Source of the DNA: CBDHDN01 sp965261585 | GTDB taxonomy: Bacteria > Pseudomonadota > Alphaproteobacteria > UBA6615 | Length of the DNA stretch: 64,000 nt | Direction of reading: 5' to 3' | Assembly (NCBI GenBank): GCA_965261585.1 | Contig: CBDHDN010000024.1 | Coordinates: forward strand, 14,899 to 78,898 | In this document: in pieces, positions 34,803 through 47,284 of the stretch | Layout: every line of letters begins with the position of its first letter | How positions within the stretch are numbered: the first letter of the stretch is position 1 | The notes under the pieces: model-generated | The model's input: only the letters and a program-made list of their open reading frames with translations | The model's database searches: none | What the model was told of the DNA's origin: nothing | Translations under genes and position numbers: made by a program

Positions 34803-35796
34803 TCAGTCTATGGCGTCGGGTCGATAGAGCTGCACGCCCGCTTTAGAGACTGGCACAGAGGTGCGGTCGACACAGCGGCCGCGACCCGTGTCGGAAAACG
34901 ATTTGCCCTTCGCCCAAACGAACTGCCAAGCGTATCCATCGTCTTCGAGTGACAGGCGCAGCAGACCCCAAGTTCCGGCTTGGAAGCGCTCGGAATTCGC
35001 GGTCCGATGGGGGCGTGATCGTATATGCAGCTTGGCGCCACCTGTCCCGACGATGAACACTCGGGTCCCGCGATTCGGCTGCGGATTCCCCTCCGCGTCT
35101 TGGGGGGTGAACCGTTGGGAAATAGTGCGCATGCCCAGTAAGAACGATGGTGGCACCGAATTCATGCACCGTTCGGAACAACTGGTCTGCGTTTCGCCGA
35201 AACGGTCCTGGATGGAAAGGCGGATTGTGCCAGAACGCGAGAACGCAACGGTTGCGCGCGGCCTCAAGATCCGCGCGAAGCCATAGATCCTGCCTGGATC
35301 CGGGTCCAGCGGCGATGCTGGAGTTCAGCGATACGACATGCCAGCTTCCTAGATCGACACTATAGTATCCGGTTCCGTTGTGTCCTGCGCGCGAGCCGAA
35401 ATAGGCGAAATAGGGAATGGCGCCGCGTGTCTGGTACTCGTGATTACCGGGCGCCGGAAGCGTGCGAGACTTGTACCTGCCCCAGTTCGGATCGTAGCAG
35501 TTTGCGAATTCACCGGTGGTCCCCTGTCCTGAGACGAGATCTCCCAGGGCGAGCACGGTAACCGGCAACCGGTCGAGCAGCGCCGACGGTTCTTTGACAC
35601 CGAAGACCCCGGTGCGCTTGATCAGGCTGCCGAGACGCTCGACGAGCCCAACCCCTTCGCACTGTGCGATGTCGCCTGCCGCCAAGACGATGACCGGCGC
35701 CCCTTCCACCCTTGCCGATGACCGCGGCGACGAGGCAATCATCACTACAAGCGACGCGAGAACTGCTCGCAGAACCCGCATGCCAAATTTCTGCAT
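34803..35796 (-). CDS. Secreted metallophosphoesterase, frameshifted
   Basis: A calcineurin-like phosphoesterase of the purple-acid-phosphatase type. The N-terminus has a likely signal peptide, then the metal-binding motifs AAGDIA, LALGDLV, GNHEYQ, WHNPPF and GHAHYF. The frame breaks just after GHAHYF (about 35120): the expected continuation QRFTPQDAEGNPQPNRG is in the next frame and runs to 34803. Removing one C from the CCC there restores a single protein of about 330 residues. GC content is visibly lower than in the neighbours, which suggests transfer. The indel may be real or an assembly error. Confidence 0.75.
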
Positions 35797-36109
35797 CGGC
35801 GAACCCCGGCGCCTTGGTGGTGGTGCAGATGTGCTCGAGATCGTTCCGGGCCGATCAAACAGCGGAAGCCTTCAAGCAGTCGTTAAGCTGCCTCGGCGGC
35901 GGAGCGTACGTCGAGCCGGGAGGGGTGGGGAGCGACCGGAGGCGAACGGACAGCCCGTAGGAGAGCGAAACCCGATTCGGCGGCCTGAGGCGGCGAGCCT
36001 GCGACTTCCGACAGGAGGTCCGATCTAATCGAAAGGCGATGTCGCCGCGGCAGCACGCTGACGCGCGTGCCGCTTGTTCCGGGCCGGCGCGCTCGCTAGC
36101 CTGCGCGCC
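35797..36109. other. Gene-free stretch between the phosphoesterase and crcB
   Basis: This 313-base divergent spacer has no open frame with recognisable coding character on either strand. I found no clear promoter, terminator or riboswitch. The fluoride riboswitch that sometimes precedes crcB was looked for by its conserved core and not seen. Confidence 0.5.
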
Positions 36110-36490
36110 ATGAAGCTGCTGCTCGCCATCGCCGCCGGCGGCGCCATCGGCGCGGTCGGCCGGCACCTCGTGTCGGCCCGGATCGGCCATTGGCTCGGCA
36201 CCGGCTTTCCCTGGGGCATCCTTGCGGTCAACGTCGTCGGCTCGCTGATCATGGGCCTCCTGATCGAGGCGATGGCGCTGGTCTGGTCGCCCAGCCTGGA
36301 GCTGCGGGCGCTGCTGATCGTCGGCGTGCTGGGCGGCTTCACGACGTTCTCCGCCTTCTCCCTCGACGTCGTGCTGCTGTACGAGCGCGGCGCACTGGCG
36401 GCGATGTTCCTCTACATCGCCGGCTCGGTCGTCCTGTCCGTCGGCGCGCTCCTGGTCGGGCTACGACTCGCCCGCGCGGTGCTCGCATGA
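36110..36490 (+). CDS. crcB: Fluoride ion channel CrcB/Fluc
   Basis: Fluc channels are small dual-topology dimers that export fluoride. The 126-residue protein has four hydrophobic segments, the N-terminal GGAIGAVGRH motif and the family signature GGFTTFSAFS at about residues 75-85. I chose ATG 36110 (MKLLLAI) over an upstream in-frame ATG. The stop overlaps the start of the next gene (ATGA). Confidence 0.93.
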   Translation: MKLLLAIAAGGAIGAVGRHLVSARIGHWLGTGFPWGILAVNVVGSLIMGLLIEAMALVWSPSLELRALLIVGVLGGFTTFSAFSLDVVLLYERGALAAMFLYIAGSVVLSVGALLVGLRLARAVLA

Positions 36491-37470
36491 TCGGCGTGCG
36501 CCACATGGCGGTGGCGGCGGACGAGGCCGACCTCCGGCTCGACCGTTGGTTCCGCGTTCATTTTCCCGACGTCAACCACGGCCGGCTGGCGAAGTGGCTG
36601 CGCACGGGCCAGGTCCGCGTCGACAGCCGGCGCGCCAAGCCGGGCCTGCGGTTGGCGCCCGGTCAGACGATCCGCATTCCGCCGGTGGCAGCGTCGCCAG
36701 ACGGCCACCGCCCGGCGCCTCCCGCCGCCCCGGTCGCGAAAGCCGACGCCGTGGCGCTGCGCGCCGCCGTGCTCTATCGCGACGACGACCTGCTGATCCT
36801 CGATAAGCCGCCGGGCCTGGCGGTGCAGGGCGGCAGCGGCACGCGCCGCCACCTCGACGGCATGCTCGACGCACTGCGCTGCGGCGCCGCCGAACGGCCC
36901 CGCCTCATCCACCGCCTCGACAAGGACACGAGCGGTGTTCTCGTGTTGGCGCGCAACGCCTTCGCGGCGGCCGGGCTCACCCGCGCCTTTCGCGGCCGCA
37001 CGGTCGAAAAGACGTACTGGGCCCTCGTCGTCGGCGTGCCGCGCCTGCCCACCGGCACGATCCGATTGGCGCTCGCCAAGCGGCCCGGGGCCGGCGGGGA
37101 AAAAACTGTGCCGGCCGCAGCCGGCCAGACCGCCGTGACCGACTACGCCGTCGTCGAGGCGGCCGGGCGGCGGGCCGCCTGGCTGGCGCTGCGCCCTCGC
37201 ACCGGCCGCACCCATCAGCTGCGCGCCCACTGCGTCGCGCTCGGCACGCCGATCGCCGGCGACGGCAAGTACGGCGGCAAGGCGACGTTCCTGCCGGGCC
37301 TCGGCCCCCGCCTGCACCTGCACGCGCAGGCCATCACGGTGCCGCATCCGCGCGGCGGCCGGCCCGTCACGGCCGCAGCGCCGCTGCCGGCGCACATGGC
37401 CGCCAGCTGGGCCACCCTCGGCCTCGCCGCCGCGCCCGTCACCGACCCCTTTGCCGACCTGCGGGCCTAA
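36487..37470 (+). CDS. rluC: RluC/RluD-type 23S rRNA pseudouridine synthase
   Basis: This family converts specific uridines of 23S rRNA to pseudouridine. The 327-residue protein has an N-terminal S4 RNA-binding domain (about residues 15-60). The catalytic domain carries HRLDKDTSGVLVLARN with the catalytic Asp at about residue 144, and the PRTGRTHQLRAHC motif follows near residue 237. Its start overlaps crcB. The choice of RluC rather than another subfamily rests on length and context and is less certain. Confidence 0.88.
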   Translation: MIGVRHMAVAADEADLRLDRWFRVHFPDVNHGRLAKWLRTGQVRVDSRRAKPGLRLAPGQTIRIPPVAASPDGHRPAPPAAPVAKADAVALRAAVLYRDDDLLILDKPPGLAVQGGSGTRRHLDGMLDALRCGAAERPRLIHRLDKDTSGVLVLARNAFAAAGLTRAFRGRTVEKTYWALVVGVPRLPTGTIRLALAKRPGAGGEKTVPAAAGQTAVTDYAVVEAAGRRAAWLALRPRTGRTHQLRAHCVALGTPIAGDGKYGGKATFLPGLGPRLHLHAQAITVPHPRGGRPVTAAAPLPAHMAASWATLGLAAAPVTDPFADLRA

Positions 37471-37473
37471 CGG

Positions 37474-38157
37474 ATGCCGCGCGACCGTCCCCTGCGCCTG
37501 GCGGTCTTCGACGTCGATGGGACGCTGGTCGACAGTCTGGCGACGATCGCGGCGACCATGGCGGCGGCTTGGCGCGAGGTGGCGCTGCCGCCGCCGGCGC
37601 CGGCGGCCGTCTACCGCATCATCGGCCTGCCGCTGGAGCAAACGATCGCGACCCTCGCGCCCGATGCGCCGCCGTCCGTCCGCGTCCGGTTGGCGGCGGC
37701 CTACCGGCGGGTCTCCCAGGCCATGTACGCGCGTGCCGGCTACAGCGAGACGCTGTTTCCCGGCGCGCTTGACGCGTTGGCGGCGCTGGAGGCCACCGGG
37801 GCCCGCTTGGGCATCGCCACGGGCAAGGGCATGCCGGGGCTGCGGGCCATGCTGGACCCGCACGATCTGGCGCACCGCTTCACGACCCTGCAGACCGGCG
37901 ATCGCGCCCGCGGCAAGCCCCATCCGGAGATGCTGGAGCGCGCGATGGCCGAGACCGGTACGCAAGCGCGCCACGTCGTCATGATCGGCGATACCGTTTA
38001 TGATATCGAGATGGCGCGGAACGCCGGCGTGGCGGCGCTCGGCGTCGCCTGGGGTTGCCACGGCGCCGACGAGTTGCGGGCCGCCGGCGCGGTCGCCGTG
38101 ATCGACGATTTCGCGGTGTTGCCGGGGCTGTTCGCGCAGCTCACGGGCCACGGCTAA
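37474..38157 (+). CDS. HAD-superfamily phosphatase, phosphoglycolate-phosphatase-like
   Basis: The 227-residue protein starts with the HAD motif I FDVDGTLVDSL at about residues 12-22, then GIATGKG (motif II area) and the C-terminal VVMIGDTVYDIEMARNAGVAALGV. A helical cap domain lies between motifs I and II, giving the Gph-like architecture. Substrate cannot be inferred. It begins four bases after the pseudouridine synthase gene, an arrangement seen in many alphaproteobacteria. Confidence 0.9.
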   Translation: MPRDRPLRLAVFDVDGTLVDSLATIAATMAAAWREVALPPPAPAAVYRIIGLPLEQTIATLAPDAPPSVRVRLAAAYRRVSQAMYARAGYSETLFPGALDALAALEATGARLGIATGKGMPGLRAMLDPHDLAHRFTTLQTGDRARGKPHPEMLERAMAETGTQARHVVMIGDTVYDIEMARNAGVAALGVAWGCHGADELRAAGAVAVIDDFAVLPGLFAQLTGHG

Positions 38158-38172
38158 GAAGGGGGGGCGAGG

Positions 38173-40221
38173 TTGCGCTGGTTTCTGAGGGTCGTCGCCG
38201 TCCTTGTGGTTGCCGTGGTCGTCGCGGTCGCCGTCGCGCTGTTCACGATCGACATCAACACGTTCAAGGACGAGATTGCCGCCGCCGTCGAGGACCGCAC
38301 GGGGCGGACACTGACCATCGACGGCGAGATCGATCTGAGCCTCGGCTTGACGGCGTCGCTGACCGTCGACGGCATTCGCCTCGCCAACGCTGACTGGGGC
38401 ACCCGGCCGGACATGTTGCGTGCCGACAAGTTCGCGGTCGAGGTTGCCGTCCTGCCGCTGATCGGCGGCGAACTGGATATCAAGCGCCTCGTGTTGAGCG
38501 GCGTCGACGTCCTGCTCGAACGCGACGCACAGGGGGTCGGCAACTGGCAGTTCGGCGGCGGCGAAGCGGCGAGGTTGCCGCAAATCGCCGAGCTGATCGT
38601 CGAGGACGCCCGCGTCGCCTTTCGCGACCCGGTTGCGGGCCGGAACCTGGAGTTGACGATTCCGGGTGCGCGCGCCCGGGCGCCCGGCCCCGACGCGCCG
38701 TTCGACATCGACGTGAACGCGCTCTGGAACGGCATCGACGTCGCCCTGAGCGGTTCCTTGGCGTCGCCGCGCGCGCTGATGGAGCGCTCGGGGCCGCTGC
38801 CCCTGACCCTGCGGACCCGCCTGCTTGGCCTGGAGATCGCCGTCGACGGGCGGATCACCGAGCCGTCGGGCACGGCCGGCCTGGACCTGCGGCTCGAGGC
38901 GAACGCTGGGTCGCTCGACGCGCTGCGCGCGCGGCTCGGCAAGGTCGTGCCGGCCGCCGGGCCGCTGCGGCTGTCGATGAACCTGATCGGCAATGCCGAG
39001 GCAATGCGATTCGACGATCTGCAACTCCAGCTCGGCGACAGCGACGTTGCCGGCGACATTAGGTTCGACCGTGGCGCCGCCGGCCTCCGCGTGAATGCGG
39101 CCCTGACGTCGCGGCGGCTCGACCTGACGCAGCTGCTGCCGGGCGCGGGCGCGCCGGCGGAGCCGGGCGCGCCGCGGGCACGCGTCTTCTCCGATGCGCC
39201 GCTGGGTCTGCAGTCGCTGCGCCTGGCCGATGCGACGGTCACGCTGTCGGCGGCTGAGCTGGTGACGCGCGTGGCAAAGCTGTACGACGTGGCGGCGACG
39301 GTCGCGCTGGCCGACGGCGTGCTGCTGGTCAACCCGATGCGAGGGACCCTTGCCGGCGGCGTCATCGACGGCGCGCTGACGCTCGACGCGGCTGTTGCGG
39401 TGCCGACGGTCAGCTTGACGCTGAACACGATGAGGCTCGACGTCGGCCGCATCCTGCAGGACACGACGTCCACCGATCTGGTGCGCGGCACGGCGGCGCT
39501 CGACGTCGCGCTGACCGGGCAGGGCCAGTCGGTCGCCGCGATCATGGGCACGCTCGATGGTCACGCGCGCCTGCTGATGGGCGAGGGCCAGCTGCGCGCG
39601 ACCGGTTTCGACGCACTCATCGGCGGCCTCAGCGAGATCGTCGGCGGCCTGTTCTCCCATGACGCCGAATGGACGCCGCTCAATTGCCTGGCCGCCGACT
39701 TCGCGATCGCCGATGGCATCGCGACCAATCGGGCGCTGCTGATCGACACCGACAAGATCCTCGTCACCGGCGAAGGCGAGATCAATCTGGGCACGGAGGT
39801 GTTGGACCTGAAGATCTCGCCGCGGTCCAAATCGCCGACGCTGACGATCTCCGCGCCGGTGCGGATCGGCGGCACGCTGGCCGCGCCGGAGATCGGCGTC
39901 GACAAGCTGGGCGCCGCCCGTCGGGTCGGCGGCCTGGTCAGCGTCTTCGTTTTTCCGCCGGCGGCCGTACTCGGCCTCGGCTCCCTCGGCTCCCTCGGCT
40001 CCCTCGGCTCCCTCGGCTCCCTCGGCTCCCTCGGCTCCCTCGGCGGCGGCGACAATGCCTGCATCGAGCTGGCCAGCAACGGTGACGACGACGCTGCGAC
40101 GGCGCCGCCGCCGCCGGCGCGCCGTCAGTCCGATGACGTTACGCTCGAGGACGCGACGCAAGGCGTGAAGAACGCGATCGAGGGCGCCGGCAACAGGATC
40201 AAGGGCCTGTTCGGCCGTTGA
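38173..40221 (+). CDS. AsmA-family protein with tandem GSL repeat
   Basis: AsmA-like proteins are anchored in the inner membrane and span the periplasm; they are implicated in outer-membrane lipid homeostasis. This 682-residue protein begins at a TTG with one N-terminal transmembrane segment (about residues 4-24). The family DINTFKDEIAAAVEDRTGRTLTIDGEIDL stretch follows, then a long beta-rich region with the C-terminal AsmA signature ADFAIADGIATNRALLIDT. Near the C-terminus a run of seven GSL units is encoded by a 9-bp tandem repeat. The stop overlaps the next start. Confidence 0.85.
   Translation: MRWFLRVVAVLVVAVVVAVAVALFTIDINTFKDEIAAAVEDRTGRTLTIDGEIDLSLGLTASLTVDGIRLANADWGTRPDMLRADKFAVEVAVLPLIGGELDIKRLVLSGVDVLLERDAQGVGNWQFGGGEAARLPQIAELIVEDARVAFRDPVAGRNLELTIPGARARAPGPDAPFDIDVNALWNGIDVALSGSLASPRALMERSGPLPLTLRTRLLGLEIAVDGRITEPSGTAGLDLRLEANAGSLDALRARLGKVVPAAGPLRLSMNLIGNAEAMRFDDLQLQLGDSDVAGDIRFDRGAAGLRVNAALTSRRLDLTQLLPGAGAPAEPGAPRARVFSDAPLGLQSLRLADATVTLSAAELVTRVAKLYDVAATVALADGVLLVNPMRGTLAGGVIDGALTLDAAVAVPTVSLTLNTMRLDVGRILQDTTSTDLVRGTAALDVALTGQGQSVAAIMGTLDGHARLLMGEGQLRATGFDALIGGLSEIVGGLFSHDAEWTPLNCLAADFAIADGIATNRALLIDTDKILVTGEGEINLGTEVLDLKISPRSKSPTLTISAPVRIGGTLAAPEIGVDKLGAARRVGGLVSVFVFPPAAVLGLGSLGSLGSLGSLGSLGSLGSLGGGDNACIELASNGDDDAATAPPPPARRQSDDVTLEDATQGVKNAIEGAGNRIKGLFGR
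39981..40043 (+). repeat. 9-bp tandem repeat, seven copies, inside the AsmA-like gene
   Basis: Seven exact copies of CTCCCTCGG follow one another, encoding a (GSL)n run. A perfect in-frame repeat of this sort can change copy number by slippage without disrupting the reading frame, so length variation among strains would be expected. Confidence 0.97.
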
Positions 40222-40913
40222 AGCGCTTCTACAACGATGCCGAAGTTGCCGGCTGTGCGGCCGGCTTCAGGGTCGTGTTGGACGCCAAGCCCGTGCGCAC
40301 GCCGCTGCGCGCCGTGCTGGTCGTGCCCAACCGCGTGCTGGCCGAGGCGATTGCCGCGGAGTGGCGGGCCCAGACAGGCGAGATCAGGCTGGACGACATG
40401 CCGCTGACGCGGCTTGCGGCGACGGCGCTCGACCGCGTGGCCGGGCGCCGCGACGCCATCATCGACGAGGTCGTCCGCTATGCCGCCACCGATTTGGTCT
40501 GCTATCGCGCGGCGTCGCCGCCGGAGCTGGTGGAGCGGCAGCGCACGGTCTGGCAGCCGCTGGTCGAGTGGGCGGTGCAACGTTTCGATGCGCCGCTGAC
40601 GGTGACCGACGGCGTCGTGCCGATCGAACAACCGGCTGCGGTCCTCGGCGCCCTGCGGACGGCCGTGTCGGGGTTTGCGGACTTCGAGCTCGCGGCGCTG
40701 CACGTCGCGACGGTGGCTGCCGGGTCGCTCATCACCGCTCTGGCCCTGGCCGCGGGCGAGGTCGACGCCGCCGCGGCAACGGTGGCCAGCCAGCTCGACG
40801 AGCGCCACCAGGCAGAGCGCTGGGGTGAAGACCGGGACGCTGTTGCACGTCGCCGCGCGCTCGCCGACGACATCGATCTGGCCAACCGGTTCCTCGGCCT
40901 GCTACGTGGCTGA
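40218..40913 (+). CDS. ATP12-family F1-ATPase assembly chaperone
   Basis: ATP12 proteins bind the alpha subunit of F1-ATPase during assembly in mitochondria and alphaproteobacteria. The 231-residue protein shows the family features KRFYNDAEV at the start, LDAKPVRTP, AEWRAQTGEI and TDLVCYRA. The start is a TTG that overlaps the AsmA stop. Its presence is one of the clearest indications that the organism is an alphaproteobacterium. Confidence 0.9.
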   Translation: MKRFYNDAEVAGCAAGFRVVLDAKPVRTPLRAVLVVPNRVLAEAIAAEWRAQTGEIRLDDMPLTRLAATALDRVAGRRDAIIDEVVRYAATDLVCYRAASPPELVERQRTVWQPLVEWAVQRFDAPLTVTDGVVPIEQPAAVLGALRTAVSGFADFELAALHVATVAAGSLITALALAAGEVDAAAATVASQLDERHQAERWGEDRDAVARRRALADDIDLANRFLGLLRG

Positions 40914-40928
40914 GAGGAGGGAACGACA

Positions 40929-42461
<1,533 letters not shown>

Positions 42462-42554
42462 GGGATGCTTCTCGTCGCGGCCGCAGATCCGGGACCAATT
42501 CGGCGGGTCGCTCGCACCACGGAGAGGCCCGCCACCGTCCGCAATAGTACTCCC

Positions 42555-42720
42555 GTCATCCCGGCCGCAGAGCCGGGATCCATGGCACGTGCTGCGCGAC
42601 GACGCCGGGGCGACGCCCCTCGCGCCGAAGCCTGCGATCCGCGGGATGGATCCCGGCCCTGCGGCCGGGATGACGCCATTGTTTTGGCCGCCGGCTCTGC
42701 GGCCGGGATGGTGGGGTGTG
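42555..42720. repeat. Intergenic palindromic repeats between pccB and the cyclase gene
   Basis: The gap between these convergent genes contains ATCCCGGC/GCCGGGAT (42558-42579) and ATCCCGGCC/GGCCGGGAT (42650-42671). With their flanks (GTCATCC and GGATCCAT) the two copies are inverted relative to each other and match at all but one position over about 29 bases. A third degenerate copy lies near 42690. This type of mobile-looking palindrome is often found between convergent genes and may terminate transcription from both sides. Confidence 0.85.
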
Positions 42721-44706
42721 TTACGCCACCGGCTCCGCCTCATCCGCGGGCTCCGGAGCGGCGGTGTCCCCCGGCGGCTCCAGCTTGAACACGCGCACGG
42801 TGTCGCGGCGGCCGCGGATCGTGTGGTTGCCCAGATCGGTGAGCGGGAAGGCGCCGCCGGCACCGGCCGCCGTCGCCTCGCTCAACAGGACGATACAGTC
42901 GTTCTGCGGGTCTTCCGAGGTGCCGTCCACGACCTTGGCGCCGATCTCCTTGACCAGCGCTTCCAGGCGTGAGGCCGTGTTCACGGTGTCGCCGACGACC
43001 GTGTAGTTGACGCGGTTCTTGGAGCCGATGTTGCCGACGACGACGGGGCCCGTGTGCAGGCCGACGCGCACGGCGACGACCGGCTCCTCGGCGGCGCGCC
43101 GGGCGCGGTTGTCCGCGACGACTGCGTGCTGGATCGCCTGGGCCGACTTGAGGGCGCGCACGGCATGGTCGCTCACGGCCTCGGGCGCCCCCCAGAACGC
43201 CATGACGGCGTCGCCGATGAACTTGTCGACGGTGCCGCCCTCGGCCTCGATGCAAGTGGACAGCATGTCGAAGTGGCGGTTCAGCAGCGCCGCGATCTCA
43301 CGCGCGCGCATGTGCTCGGCCAGCGTCGAGAAGCCGCGGATGTCGGTGAACATGACCGTCAGCACGATCTCGCGCGACTCGATCACCTCGTCGCTGCGCC
43401 GCATCAGCCGCAGCACCAGCGACTTCGGCACATAGGTCTCGAACCAGCGCAACGCGGCGGTCATCGCGTTGAACGCCTGGGCCGCGTCGTCGAGCTCGCT
43501 GAACCGGCTGCGCGGCACTATGGCCGCGTTGGCGATGTCGAGCGTGCGCAGGCTGTCCGCGGCCACGGCGAGCGTGCGGATCTGGCGCGTCAAGCTGCGG
43601 CCGACCAGCAGCGCCAGGATCAGCGAGACGACGAGGATCGCCACACCCAGCAGCGCCACCCGGCTCAGCCGGTCGATCTCGGCGTTCACCTCCGCCTCCT
43701 GGAACTTGAGGCCGATCTGCCAGGGCTGGCCGCCGAAGCCGCGCAGGTCGCGGACGATGACGACGTATTCGTCGTCCACATAGGCGCCGCCGATGTCGCG
43801 CATCGCGTCCTCGCCCGTGCCGATCGCCGCGTATTCGTCACCGGTCCCGATCAGCGCCAGCGCCGGATCGCCGAAGCTCGCGATCGTCGGCAGCGGCACC
43901 TCGTCGGCGTCGGTGTCGACCGTCAGCATCGTGTCGAACAGCATCGGGTGCGACAACACGTGCTCACGGTCATAGAGGATGAACGCGTCGGCCGCCCCCA
44001 TTTCGGCCAGGGAGGCCAGAAATTCCGACAGATCGCCCAGCTCGACGACCACGAGGATGACCCCCAGGAAGTCGTCACCCCGCCACACCGGCCGCTCCAG
44101 GGCCAGCACCGGCTGTTTCAGGCTCTGCACCCAGACCGGCGGGATCCAGGCGCTGTCGGCCTCCATCTCGGCCGCCGAATCGACCATGCTCTCGACGCCC
44201 TCGTCCGTGTCGAGCATGCCCCGCAGGCCGGCGACGTAGCGGCCGGACTGCTCTACCTCCATCAGGTTCAGGTCTTCCATCATGCGGCCAACGCGGATCG
44301 GCGCGAATGCATCGTTGACATAGATGATCGCGGTTGCCTGGGGCACCGCGTTCAGGCCGGCGCGGAACGCCGCCTCGACCTGGCTTCGCTCGGACGTGTC
44401 GAGCTCGCCCTCGGCGATCATGCGGGCGAGCCCGAAGCCGAGATTTTGGATCGGCTGCAGTTGGCTCTGGACGCGGCTTTCCAGCAGCTCCAGGCCGATC
44501 TCGGCACGGTCGCGCAGCAGGCTCAACGTGTTGGCGCGGGCACCCAACAAGCTGATCACCAGCACGCTGCCGACGGCCGCGAGGATCAGCAGGCCGATGC
44601 CCAGTACCAGGGCCGCGGCGATCGACACGCGCAGCCGCCGCCGTACCCGGCGCACCGGCGGGTCAGCCGTCAGGGCCTCCGGGGCCGGCTCATCGATTGT
44701 CGCCAT
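42721..44706 (-). CDS. Membrane-bound class III adenylate/guanylate cyclase with a periplasmic sensor
   Basis: The 661-residue protein would make cAMP or cGMP in response to a periplasmic signal. Order: a transmembrane segment at about residues 28-50, a large periplasmic region of Cache type to about 300, a second segment near VALLGVAILVVSLILALLV, a HAMP region, then a class III cyclase domain. The cyclase shows MFTDIRGFSTLAEHM, FIGDAVMAFWGAPE and NYTVVGDTVNTASRLE, including both metal-binding Asp residues. Start chosen at MATIDEP. It points towards pccB and diverges from pccA. The ligand and nucleotide specificity are unknown. Confidence 0.9.
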   Translation of the reverse strand: MATIDEPAPEALTADPPVRRVRRRLRVSIAAALVLGIGLLILAAVGSVLVISLLGARANTLSLLRDRAEIGLELLESRVQSQLQPIQNLGFGLARMIAEGELDTSERSQVEAAFRAGLNAVPQATAIIYVNDAFAPIRVGRMMEDLNLMEVEQSGRYVAGLRGMLDTDEGVESMVDSAAEMEADSAWIPPVWVQSLKQPVLALERPVWRGDDFLGVILVVVELGDLSEFLASLAEMGAADAFILYDREHVLSHPMLFDTMLTVDTDADEVPLPTIASFGDPALALIGTGDEYAAIGTGEDAMRDIGGAYVDDEYVVIVRDLRGFGGQPWQIGLKFQEAEVNAEIDRLSRVALLGVAILVVSLILALLVGRSLTRQIRTLAVAADSLRTLDIANAAIVPRSRFSELDDAAQAFNAMTAALRWFETYVPKSLVLRLMRRSDEVIESREIVLTVMFTDIRGFSTLAEHMRAREIAALLNRHFDMLSTCIEAEGGTVDKFIGDAVMAFWGAPEAVSDHAVRALKSAQAIQHAVVADNRARRAAEEPVVAVRVGLHTGPVVVGNIGSKNRVNYTVVGDTVNTASRLEALVKEIGAKVVDGTSEDPQNDCIVLLSEATAAGAGGAFPLTDLGNHTIRGRRDTVRVFKLEPPGDTAAPEPADEAEPVA

Positions 44707-44758
44707 GGGCGCTAAGCTAAGGTGCCGCCAGGGGCCGACGCAACCCACGATCGCATGC

Positions 44759-44787
44759 TTGTTCGGCGCGCCTCGGGCTTATGATAT
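44759..44787 (+). promoter_or_regulatory. Possible promoter upstream of pccA
   Basis: TTGTTC (44759-44764) with TATGAT (44780-44785) or TGATAT (44782-44787) lies in the 118-base divergent spacer between the cyclase gene and pccA, about 40 bases before the first pccA start codon. With TATGAT the spacer is 15 bases, with TGATAT 17, so the exact -10 is uncertain. Confidence 0.35.
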
Positions 44788-44824
44788 AGGGTTCGCAACG
44801 ACGGCGACAGCCAACAACCGATCC

Positions 44825-46815
<1,991 letters not shown>

Positions 46816-46819
<4 letters not shown>

Positions 46820-47115
46820 CGCGCCCGATGGCCGGCGAGCCGGTCGCAGTGCGGCTGCGCATTCACGGCCGGGTCCAGGGCGTCTGGTTCCGCGGCTGGA
46901 CGGCCGACACGGCCGCCGCGCTGGGCCTGCGCGGCTGGGTCCGCAACCGCCGCGACGGCACCGTCGAGGCCCTGCTGATCGGCCCCGCCGCCGCGGTCGA
47001 AGAGATGGTGCGCCGCGGCCACGAGGGCCCGTCCTACGCCCGCGTCACCCGCGTCGACCGCGCAGCGGCAACCGACGACGGCTCCCCCGGCTTCACGCAG
47101 CAGCCGACCGCGTAG
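46816..47115 (+). CDS. acyP: Acylphosphatase
   Basis: A small enzyme that hydrolyses acyl phosphates. The 99-residue protein (95 from ATG 46828) has the signature RIHGRVQGVWFRGWTADTAAALGLRGWVRNR, including the catalytic Arg in VWFRGW, and the second motif GTVEALLIG. The GTG start overlaps the pccA stop, and acyP next to carboxylase genes is a common alphaproteobacterial arrangement. Confidence 0.92.
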
Positions 47116-47123
47116 CTGCTACC

Positions 47124-47265
47124 CTCGTCATCCTCGGCCTTGTGCCGAGGACCCATCCCGCGGCACGCGCCAGCACGGCGACCGCCGACGCGGCTCGAGC
47201 GGGCCGCCCCTCGGGTCGATTGTGTAATGACGGGTCACGGATCCTCGGCACAAGGCCGAGGACGA
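47124..47265. repeat. Inverted pair of palindromic repeats between acyP and lipB
   Basis: The 21-base core TCCTCGGCC...GCCGAGGA occurs at 47131-47151 and again in reverse orientation at 47242-47262, both in the gap between convergent genes. The outer bases of the first copy (GTCATCC before, GGACCCAT after) match those of the repeats at 42555, though the palindrome core differs, so the two sites look like members of one repeat class. Confidence 0.85.
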
Positions 47266-47284
47266 CAGAAAGAGGGGCCTGCTC

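Noticed and set aside
35797..36109. Fluoride riboswitch upstream of crcB
   Set aside because: The conserved GG-GATG and AACCGCC-type core elements are not present in this spacer.
39981..40043. Short regular repeat considered as a CRISPR array
   Set aside because: The units are contiguous 9-mers without spacers and lie inside a coding frame. No CRISPR array was seen anywhere in the window.
36412..40161. A 1249-codon open frame on the minus strand opposite the RluC, HAD and AsmA genes
   Set aside because: The plus-strand genes have clear family motifs; the antisense frame is Arg/Gln-rich with no recognisable domain.
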